64,000 nucleotides of DNA from Asterias rubens (Eukaryota > Echinodermata > Asteroidea > Forcipulatida > Asteriidae). The notes under the pieces are model-generated. The model saw nothing but the letters and a program-made list of their open reading frames with translations. It was not told the DNA's origin and made no database searches. The DNA is taken from NCBI RefSeq assembly GCF_902459465.1, contig NC_047073.1, forward strand, positions 8,061,036 to 8,125,035, written 5' to 3'. The translations under genes were made by a program, and so were the position numbers. Shown one piece after another: positions 49,901-57,639 of this stretch (positions within the stretch are counted from its first letter, which is position 1; every line of letters starts with the position of its first letter).

Positions 49901-52900
49901 TTCCTCGTTTCCTCGTCCGCATACTGGCAAAGCATATGGACTGTGCCACCTGAAAATTCAAGCATTTTTTTTAATGCATGTTCGCTTCAAACAAAGCTAA
50001 AAGACACTCTTGGTAAGGGGCTAGGCTGCAAGAGAAATTATTTATTTAATATGAAATAAAACTCTTTTAAAAGTCTAGATTGTAGGAGTGGGGGGGGGGC
50101 ATGCACCATTCAATGAGATCGAAATGGATAACAGTATGTGGAATAATAATAATAGTAATATTTATAATAATAAGTGCGATTTATATATTACCTAATATAA
50201 AGTATCTCTAAGTGCTTTACAAATAACTCAAATAAATAACCTAGTGAATGATGTACAATTAACTGAATTAATGCTGTTCAGAAAAAAGGTGGGTCACTTC
50301 AGGGGACTTTTGTATGTTTTAAATGAGGTGACTGAACGAATGTGATGTGGGAGATTGTTCCAGAGAGTGGGAGCAGACGCTATAAATGACCGGTTTCCGT
50401 AGTATTGTGTGTTGAATCTTTGAATTTGAAGGAGATGTTGGTGTTGTGAGCGAAGGGAACGGGTTGTAGTGATGAGGGAGATCTGTGGTGTAGATTGGAT
50501 AATAAAGCTGTTGGAATGGTAAATTGATCTACATGATCAGAGGTATATTATACAAAGTTTACAACAAAATCCTCCCTTTCCATGGACGTTGTCCATCTTC
50601 CCAGGGCTTACCTCGTTTAGCAAGTTCCATAGTTACGCTTTTCCCAATGCCTGTGTTTGCTCCGGTCAACATAAATGATTTGCCAGACAAATCAACTTTC
50701 AAGTCATTTTCGTCAAAGTTCTTTGAAGCAGCCAGAAATCCAGGCCTTTTTGGAAAGAAATGAAAAGAAACAAGAGGGGGATAAAAATGGGACGCGAAGA
50801 CAATTGAGGATTGAAAGCCATTTTATACTCGAAATAGTTGTTAGAGCATCAACATAACACATTGTGACATGGTGTCCTTTAGAGTATAGCGTATAGTTTT
50901 TGAGGAAGAGGCAATTTTTCACGTAAGAAGACTTCTGCTGAAGCCTTTTATTATGCACAAGACACACAACATTTTGCAACAAGTGTTTTTTTTTTCTTTC
51001 ATTATTTTCTTGCAACTTGATGACCAATTGAGCCCCAAATTTCACAGGTTTGTAATTGTATGCATTTTGGGACACCAAGTAAGAACACTGGTTTTTAAAT
51101 ATTACCAAACATGTCCAGTGCGTTTACGTTTAAAAATAAATGGAAATTAGAAAACCTTTTTGACAAGCCTACAGCAGCGTTTGATTGTACCAACCATTTT
51201 GTAAAAAGAAAAATTCACTTCAAAGTTACGTGGTTTTACGGTGGCTGATCTCCGCCAACAAATACACACTTTTTCAGTAGGGCGTTATAACGCCCTATAC
51301 GGCGTTATAACGCCCTATTTTACGGCGTTATAACGCCCTGTTAGGACGTAATAACGCCCTGTACGGCGTTATAACGCCCTAAATTACGGTGTTATAACGC
51401 CCTAATTGAGAAATGAGGAGTTTTATATAACACCCGAGCAGATCCTTGCCATTTGATTGGAGGATTGTCCGTCACGTGATAGCAAATAAAAGTGCCATTG
51501 CACGCTGAGTCACTCACCGTGCTTTTTCGTTCCATCCGAAAAGTACCATTGCACGCTGCCAGCGTGCAATAGTACCCTTCTTCCCGATCCTAGGAAGGTT
51601 TCTGCCGCACGGTTGTTTAAGCTCAAAGTGTTTCCAGAAAATAAAAGTGCTTATAATTTAACTGTGAGTTTTATTTTTTTACATTTTTTTATTCTTGCTA
51701 TATGTACTTGACATATTATCACCCTTCGTGATTGAGGACTAGAAAAATGATTGTCACCATGGACCTGCTTGCTTTTAGCTGATGGTTTTATGCTAACATT
51801 AGTCGATAGGCGTCGTTTCTGTGGAAATTATTTAATAAATATAATTTGTATGCTATCCCCACACTTTGTTTTTTAAAGCCATTGGACCCTTTCGGTAAAC
51901 AGTGTTGTCAAAAGCCCACACTTTGTGTGCCACAACTTCTACATCAAATAACAAACCTGTGAAAATTTAGGCTCAATCGGTCATCGGAGTCGGGAGAAAA
52001 CAACGGAAAAACCCACCCTTGTTTCCGCGCGTTTCGCCGTGTCATGACATGTGTTTAAAATAAATCCGTAATTCTCGTTAACGAGAATTTATATTGTTTT
52101 GCTGTTTTCTCAAAAAGTAAAGCATTTCATGGAATATATTTAAAGAGAAGTCTTTCACCATTGCCTTCTGTAAACCCTGTAAGTTATTTGTAAATCTGTG
52201 AATTTTTTTTTTCTGAACCAAAGGGTCCAATGGCTTTAAAACGGATGCTTAATCTACAAGTTTTCATATTTTTTCCTGAATTCTTTGGCATAATATAATT
52301 ACTATTAAAAAGACAGATTGGCTGGAAAGCACCGTTTTATTCTTTAATTTCTCCCTTTGGAAAACAACTTGTGGAAGAGCTTTATAGCCCTTAACTTATG
52401 AAGAAAATATAAAACACTTTACAAAACTTGAACAAGATAACTAAAAACATTGGATCGGTCTATAGTTGGTCTTTGAAAAGCATTTGTAACCGTTTGTTAT
52501 AAAATGCACATGGGTAGAAACATGTTGTTAAAAAGTAGAATACATGTACAATGATCCGCCGAACAAGCCTAGAAAAATGCGCAGTTTTCCTTTACCTTGT
52601 GACTAACACGGTCGGCAATTTATGGGAGTTTAATTTTTGACTCCAACAATTAATGGCCGACCGTTTTAGTTCGCAGAGTAAAAAGAAAACCACGCAATTT
52701 TCGAGGCAAATTTGTATGGATCATTGTATTCTACTTTTAAAACATCTTTCTACCCATGTGCATTTTATAACAAACGCTTTTTATAGATCAACTCGTCCGA
52801 TCCAAGGCAACGTGTTCCTTATTTACAACTAATACGAGTTGCCCAACATGTTCAACATGCTCATCACGGTCATACAAAGAATATGAAAGGGGTCGGAGAC

Positions 52901-54798
52901 CACGTGTGACTTTAAAAGGTTTTTAAAATACGCATCAATTTGATTGAACATTTTTGATAAGTAGTACTTTAGGGCGTTATTTTACGCCCTAATAGGGCGT
53001 AAAATTAGGGCGTAATAACGCCCTATTACTCAATTAGGGCGTTATAATTTAGGGCGTTATAACGCCGTATAGGGCGTTATTACGCATGGTTTTATATAAA
53101 AAAATGATAGTTTTCTTACCCGTAATTCGGGTGTACGCTAATCCAAGGTTGTGAATTTCTGTTACCGATTATTTATTTCTGCGTTGATAATAATTAATAA
53201 ATTTTCGGTGGTATCTCAAAAACATGACTACTTTGAAAATCAATTTTTCACATACTAATTCAATTGTGTATAGCAAAAAGGTATACTTTGCCTTTAAATT
53301 ATTATCAGAGTGGAACCATAACAAAAACATTTAAAAAAATACAGGTATCTTCTCCTGAAGACAAACACAGTTTTGTTCGAAACGTCGAGACCTCACACAA
53401 CAGCTGTCAGAGGAAACACATTTTCTTTTAAAGGCATCTGGAAATAGGATTTGTTTTCCTTTTAAACACAAGAGTATATGTTTATTAACAATAAAACAAT
53501 TTTTTTAGTAATTGTTTGTCACGATTTATATGTTAAAAAAATTAATCAAGTGCTTGGGGGGGGGGGGTGACTCCGCCTACCCGTTTTGTGACGTAGGAAA
53601 AGGAAGACTTTGCCTCGATCAAACATAGACCCCCCTCGATGCGTAGATAAACACACGTGCAAAAGTACATGTCATTCCAAGACGCGAGTTTGTACGCTGC
53701 GAACAAGTTTTTTTTCTGGCACTTTTCCGGCAATGCCGACCAGGTGTATTGCTGCTGGATGCAGCAAAACAACTAAAGATGGGGTCATTCTTCATCTGTT
53801 TCCTGCAGATCCCAAGTATAGGCGGTTGTGGGCTGCGAAAGTCAGATTAACTAGAGCAAAGTGGTCCGGTCCGACGTCTTTTTCAGCGCTATGCAGCGAA
53901 CACTTCGAGCCGTCGTGCTTCGAATCCGGGATACACCACTCATTTTGACATGACGAGAAGAGCCATTCTTAAACACGACGACGCCCCAACAATTTTTCCA
54001 GCTAGTGGGAAGTCGAGGAAGGTACCTGAAAGACGTGACGAACCCAGAGGAGCATTTGTTAAACGTGAAAAAATTCGGGTAAGTTTGAACTTTGAGGGTA
54101 TGTTTTTAGCTTTTGCCAAGTGACACGATTTTTTGTTGGTACCGCATGCGATTCACCGTGCGTGCAGGTCCTATGTGACCGACCGCACATTATACAGCAG
54201 CCATAGTGCGTGCGTGCAGTCTTCTCCGTGGCCGTATTTCTATAATAATACGTAGGCAGACCCACATCTTACAACCCATTTGGTCACTAAAAAGTCGCAA
54301 AGTTAAATAAAAATAGTAGCAATAGCTTTTGTAAAAACCACTAAGCGTTCAACATGTCTCGGGTCGGGGCCTACTCGTAAATTTGTAAATACAATCAAAA
54401 CTAATATTTTTAAACCTTAGTTAACTTTTATTCACATTCCTCTCATAAAAACACATATTTTAGTGACGAAAGCTTTATTTAAAAAAAATACCACTTCCAG
54501 GTGACTTTAAATTAAATATACTTAAAGACAGATTGGACACAGATTGTTAAAATGTCAAAGACCAGTCTTCTCACTTGGTGTATCTCAACATATGCACAAA
54601 ATAACAAACCTGTGAAAATTTGAGCACAATTGGTCGTTGGAGTTGCGAGATAACTATGAAAGAAAAAAACAGTAATTACCAATAGTGTCCACAGCATTTA
54701 AAAGGGGGATAGTAATCCATCAAGGGACCATTTCCCCCCAAATTAAGCAGATTATGCCTGCATGACTTCACTTACTCGAAATCTGTGAGTTTATCCAT
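43950..54798 (-). CDS. DHRS12-like: DHRS12-like SDR, copy 3 (8 exons)
   Basis: Exons 1 to 8, high to low: 54798-54776, 50745-50612, 49949-49873, 49178-49083, 45837-45694, 45413-45306, 44845-44611, 44068-43950 (936 nt, 311 aa). Exon 1 was found by homology: its upstream AACATTGACTTGC and the codons after ATGGAT align with copy 2, and it codes MDKLTDF. The cofactor loop TGANTGIG, NNAAD, Ser162 (VSTCGVY), Tyr190 and Lys194 (DCYARGK) are all kept, so it is probably active. The tail is DRSVISMHKPELDTDS and ends KLADDVRKDA. Exon 7 is one codon shorter than in copy 1. It lies tail to tail with copy 2. Introns 1 and 4 each hold a THAP-exon duplicate in opposite orientation. Exon 1, far from exon 2, is the least certain. 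Confidence 0.84.
44846..44990 (-). promoter_or_regulatory. Paralog-conserved intronic block with TGACGTCA (copy 3)
   Basis: On the minus strand this matches the end of intron 6 in copies 1 and 2. TGACGTCA is at 44870-44877, and the GCACACGTGCAGCC and GGCTGAGAGTCGTGCGTAGC words are present. Role inferred only. Confidence 0.4.
46026..46403. mobile_element. MITE family A (complete; intron 4 of copy 3)
   Basis: TTAA at 46026-46029 and 46400-46403, standard termini and an internal GAGACCTCAAG / CTGAGGTCTC pair. An inverted-repeat segment (about 46405-46690) with GAAATGAGTAAAACAATGTC follows; it is related to the sequence flanking the family E element at 18311. Confidence 0.8.
47341..47512 (-). 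mobile_element. Inverted-repeat element carrying a histone-type 3' stem-loop
   Basis: Arms of about 42 bp (ATATAGAAAGGTTTGCGGTA at the left, mirrored by a GGTTTGTGG version at the right) enclose about 90 bp. Minus strand order: TCAAGAAGACGATCAGAGCA, CTGATCGAAACG, GAGTTGAGACCG, then GGTTCTTTTCAGAACC (47413-47398), then ACCCCAACTCATTAGAGATA. The 16-mer fits the histone mRNA 3' stem-loop (six-base stem, TTTC loop). No histone gene adjoins it. Confidence 0.7.
47600..48805 (+). repeat. THAP-containing segmental duplicate A (intron 4 of copy 3)
   Basis: Matches 53431-54507 from AAAGGCACCTGGAAATAGGA to ATACCACTTCCAGG at about 90 percent or better by eye. Segment A has about 150 bp (about 48505-48660) absent from B. 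Poly-T, poly-A and G runs lie at 47670-47735. Confidence 0.85.
47886..48230 (+). CDS. THAP-type zinc finger exon (copy A)
   Basis: ATG at 47886 opens a 115-codon exon ending at a GTAAGT donor at 48231. The product starts MPTRCIAAGCSKTTK and shows the C2CH signature: Cys5 and Cys10, Trp33, Cys54 and His57 (CSEHF), HLFP at 21-24, and AVPTIF at 83-88. THAP domains bind DNA and occur in host regulators and in P-element-type transposases. No second exon is recognisable downstream, so this is either the first exon of a gene whose rest was lost or a captured fragment. It lies on the strand opposite to its host gene. Whether it is expressed is unknown. Confidence 0.75.
50150..50545 (-). mobile_element. 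LINE/SINE 3' remnant (intron 2 of copy 3)
   Basis: AATAATAATAGTAATATTTA then TAAGTGCGATTTATATATTA and CTCTAAGTGCTTTACAAATA, then a conserved-looking block with GATTGTTCCAGAGAGTGGGA and GTAGTGATGAGGGAGATCTG. This resembles widespread reversed retroelement 3' ends; the family is not identified. Confidence 0.4.
51873..52239. mobile_element. MITE family E (complete, TTAA target)
   Basis: TTAAAGCCATTGGACCCTTT mirrors AAAGGGTCCAATGGCTTTAA, with TTAA at 51873 and 52236. The interior matches 18311-18660, including CGCGTTTCGCCGTGTCATGA. Confidence 0.8.
52448..52822. mobile_element. MITE family B, left end degenerate
   Basis: The right terminus CCGATCCAAGGCAACGTGTT and the central hairpin (GGGAGTTTAATTTTTGACTC) match the copy at 24393. 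The left arm starts only at ATTGGATCGGTC, and the TTAA is lost at both ends. Confidence 0.7.
53350..53395 (+). ncRNA. Hammerhead-ribozyme-like core, probably a retroelement remnant
   Basis: CTGAAGA at 53355-53361 fits the CUGANGA core. ACAAA-CACAG-TTTTGT can form stem II, and CGAAACGTC (53378-53386) supplies the GAAA core. Such motifs are known from Penelope-like elements. Stems I and III are not convincingly formed, so it is likely a decayed copy. Low confidence as an active ribozyme. Confidence 0.35.
53431..54507 (+). repeat. THAP-containing segmental duplicate B (intron 1 of copy 3)
   Basis: Duplicate of 47600-48805 lacking about 150 bp after CAACATG (about 54355). Runs from AAAGGCATCTGGAAATAGGA to ATACCACTTCCAGG. 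Confidence 0.85.
53733..54078 (+). pseudogene. THAP-type zinc finger exon (copy B), frameshifted
   Basis: Nearly identical to 47886-48230, including the start MPTRCIAAGCSKTTK, C2CH residues and the GTAAGT donor at 54079. One extra T in the run at about 53942-53946 (four Ts where copy A has three) shifts the frame directly after the HHSF residues and creates TGA. The AVPTIF box region is thus out of frame. Read as a broken duplicate. Confidence 0.8.
54522..54701. mobile_element. MITE family A, internally deleted
   Basis: Ends at TTAA on both sides (54522 and 54698). Left AAAGACAGATTGGACACAGA, right CAATAGTGTCCACAGCAT. Only about 180 bp remain. It lies 75 bp beyond the exon 1 donor of copy 3 on its intron side. 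Confidence 0.7.
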
Positions 54799-54942
54799 AA
54801 CGACATCCAGTGCGCAGCAAGTCAATGTTAAACGGTCTCCAACGAAGTAATGTAATAGGTTTAAATGTTGTCATTTCTTTTAACTACAACGGAGCTCCGT
54901 GTCTGGAAATTTGTTTGCTGGTACTACGGAAGAGTCGGTTAT

Positions 54943-56640
54943 CTATGGGGCGCCGTTTATGACTTTATTACGAAACAAATTTCCCAGTATATCTGTCGGG
55001 GGTTGTGTTTGGACTGTACCTGGGGGAAGTTTGGCCCTGACTAGTATGTCACCAAGGTTCTTAGGGCGGCGGAATGCAACCATGGGAACCTCAGGGATTG
55101 CTGAGTGTAACCTGCTGGAGGAGTGAAGTATAGGCATGTTATTATTGAGAATTGAGGGAAGTTTGGGTAGTTTGGGGTGGAAGGTGGTGACCAAAGCAAC
55201 TCTATTGGTAGGAGCTTTTTTAGCTCCCGTGTTAGTCAACAGAGTATGACGAGGTACGTTGAGAGCCCTGTTGATAGCAAGTTGGACCCTACGTTCGCTG
55301 TGTCCCCTAGATACAAGGTGTTTCCTTAGCTCTGATGAGCGCCTCTTGTACAGGGTATCTGTGGAACAGATACGCCTGATACGTATGGCCTGACTGTAAG
55401 CAATTGCCTTCTACTAGTGACTAGGGTGACAGCTATTGGAGAGAAGGTACTGGTGGGTGTCGGTGGGTTTACTGTAAACATCTGTGACAAGACCATTAGG
55501 AGACTTGGTTATTGTCACATCTAGAAAGTTCATTCTGGTGAGAGATTGTGTGGTAGTGAACTTTATGGTTGGGTGAAATGAGTTGATATAGTCAATAAAC
55601 TCATCCAAGCTGTCTTGGTCACCACACCAGATGGAGAAAATATCATCAATAAATCTCCACCAAACTAGTGGTCGGTTGGGGGAGGAGGACAGGAGTCTGT
55701 CCTCCAACTGAGACATGAATAGGTTAGCATATGAGGGTGCCATTTTGGTACCCACGGCAGTACCCTGTACCTGTAGAAAATGCACGTCAGAAACTGTGAA
55801 ATTATTCTTCATTAGAATGTGGCTCATGAGTTCCTTAATATGACTCACTGAGGGGCGGGACTGATTACTAGCATTGAGGGCAGAGACACATGCACTCATG
55901 CCTTCATGATGGGGTATGTTAGTACATGTATACAGTGATGAAACATCAAAAGTAACCAAATTAGCAGAGTCAGGTATTTGGTGCTTGACCTCATCTAGCT
56001 TGTGGAGAAAGTCTTTGGTATCCTTGATGAAGGAAGGATTACGGCAGACTAAGGGTTTGAGGAAGCTATCGACAAACTCAGAAATGCGCTCTGTGGGGCT
56101 ACCATTCCCAGATACAATAGGTCTCCCCGGGTTATTGGGCTTGTGTATCTTCGGTAGAAGGTAGAACCTTGCTGTACGGGGGTCATGTGGGAGGAGATAG
56201 TTAAATGTATCTTTCTCAATACCATTGGCGTTATAAATCCTAACCAGGGTGTCACTGCTATCTTGGGAGAAAGATTCAGTGGGATCAGAAGCACATTCAA
56301 TGTAATGATCAGTGTTACTGAGCTGTCTAAGGCCCTCAGCAATGTAGTCATGTGTGTTCATGACTACAACTGCGGACCCCTTGTCAGCCCGTTTAATCAC
56401 TATGTCTGGTAATTGGCGGAGTTGTGTAAGGGCGTGCCGCTCATCTTGGGGGAGGTTATTGGGAGTAGGGGTACTGGGGGCCTTAAGAACCTCGGAGTTA
56501 ACCGAATATGTCTCTAGAGACACATCTCGGTTCTTAGGGGGTACCCAAGTACTCTTTTCCCTGAAGCGGTTGCGGGGAATAGGTTGGGTCTCCACAGATG
56601 ACTCGAAGCGGGCGGCGCTTCCTGCTATTATGCTAATGTA
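54943..56640 (-). pseudogene. Penelope-like element reverse transcriptase, decayed
   Basis: An open frame runs from about 56640 to two adjacent TAG codons (55414-55416 and the triplet below), then continues in the same frame to about 54945. Counting from 56595, residues 67-78 (KRADKGSAVVVM), 144-160 (FYLLPKIHKPNNPGRPI), 216-228 (FDVSSLYTCTNIP, motif A with two extra residues), 278-294 (GTAVGTKMAPSYANLFM) and 315-318 (FIDD) are typical of Penelope-like RTs. FLDVTI lies at 357-362. No GIY-YIG endonuclease motif is visible downstream, and the N-terminus is truncated. PLEs copy RNA by target-primed reverse transcription. The stops, the motif A insertion and missing ends make activity unlikely. 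Confidence 0.85.
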
Positions 56641-56759
56641 CGTGCTACTTTGCTAATATAGCGCGAAACAGAAATATATATAGAAAGAAACAAAAAAATA
56701 TAATATAGAATGAAGAGACCGCACTGTGCGGCCTGGCCATTATTCGTCGAAGGGGGCGC

Positions 56760-57305
56760 TTCGTTCTATATATATTTTTTTTCATTCTATATTATCTGTT
56801 TCGCGCTATATATGTTTCGTTCCATATAGTTCTGTTTTGTTCTATATATTTTTTATTTCGTTATATATATTTTATTTCGTTCTAAATATTTTTATTTCGT
56901 TAAATATATTTTTATTTCGTTCTATATATAGATATTTTCGTTCTTTATATTTTTTATTTTGTCCTATATACATTTATTTCATTCTATATATTTTTTCGCT
57001 CTCTATATTTTTATTTCATACTATATATATTTTATTTTGTTATATATATTTTTATTTCGTTATATATATTTTTATTTCGTTCTATATATAGATATTTTCG
57101 TTCTTTATATTTTTTATTTTGTCCTATATATATTTATTTCATACTATATATATTTTATTTCGTTATATATATTTTTATTTCGTTCTATATATGTGTGTTT
57201 TGTTCTATATATATTTATTTTTGTTCTATATACTTTTTATTTCGTCCTATATATATTTGTTTCGTTCTATATTTATTGGTTTCATTCTATATATATTGGT
57301 GTCGT
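56760..57305 (+). repeat. AT-rich minisatellite (TTCGTTCTATATAT units)
   Basis: Roughly 20 irregular units of ATATATTTTTATTTCGTTC and variants (TTTTGTCC, TTCATAC). The spacing of 20-26 bp and near-continuous openness give spurious F/Y/I-rich ORFs. It lies between the RT ORF and the right inverted repeat. Confidence 0.85.
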
Positions 57306-57639
57306 AATAAATTCGTAAACGGCGCCCCATAGTAATCGGTTTTTTTTTTAAGGAAAGGGTGGAATGATGTGTAGAACATTAATGTGTAGAGTGAGGGAAA
57401 CAAAAACTCATACAGGTTTAAATTCTACGAAACACAAGAAACTCCAAAACATTCCATTATTGACAAATCTATTGCTGGTATGCACGAAGTACTGGGATGT
57501 ACGAAAGTACTGGTATGTTGGATTTCTATGGACCGTTCCGGCTTTCCACTAAGCTCCGCCCACCGCGCACGTGAGCAAGACACGTGTACAAGCCGGATTG
57601 GTCCATGAACAAAAATTACAGCACAAGGGTTAAAGCCCC

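Larger units (their letters stand above)
51279..53087. mobile_element. Foldback-like element with palindromic GGCGTTATAACGCC arrays at both ends
   Basis: 51279-51417 holds about six units built on the 14-bp palindrome GGCGTTATAACGCC; 52971-53087 holds a second array. Read outward-in, both arrays pass from CCCTATACGGCGTTATAACG to TAACGCCCTAATTGAG, so they are inverted relative to each other. The interior contains a hairpin (TTGCACGCTGCCAGCGTGCAA at about 51546 less its outer base), a family E MITE and a family B MITE. It lies in intron 1 of DHRS12-like copy 3. No transposase seen. Confidence 0.6.
54935..57340 (-). mobile_element. Penelope-like retroelement unit bounded by inverted repeats
   Basis: TCGGTTATCTATGGGGCGCC and following bases at 54935-54972 recur in inverted form at 57302-57340 (GGCGCCCCATAGTAATCGG). 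Between them, in minus-strand order, lie an AT-rich minisatellite, the RT ORF and its degraded 3' part. The inverted ends may be pseudo-LTR-like termini of the element or a coincidental repeat pair from the same family. Confidence 0.5.

Noticed and set aside
56726-57318. Overlapping 120-aa ORFs rich in Phe, Tyr and Ile
   Set aside because: Frames of the AT-rich minisatellite, with no homologous domain.
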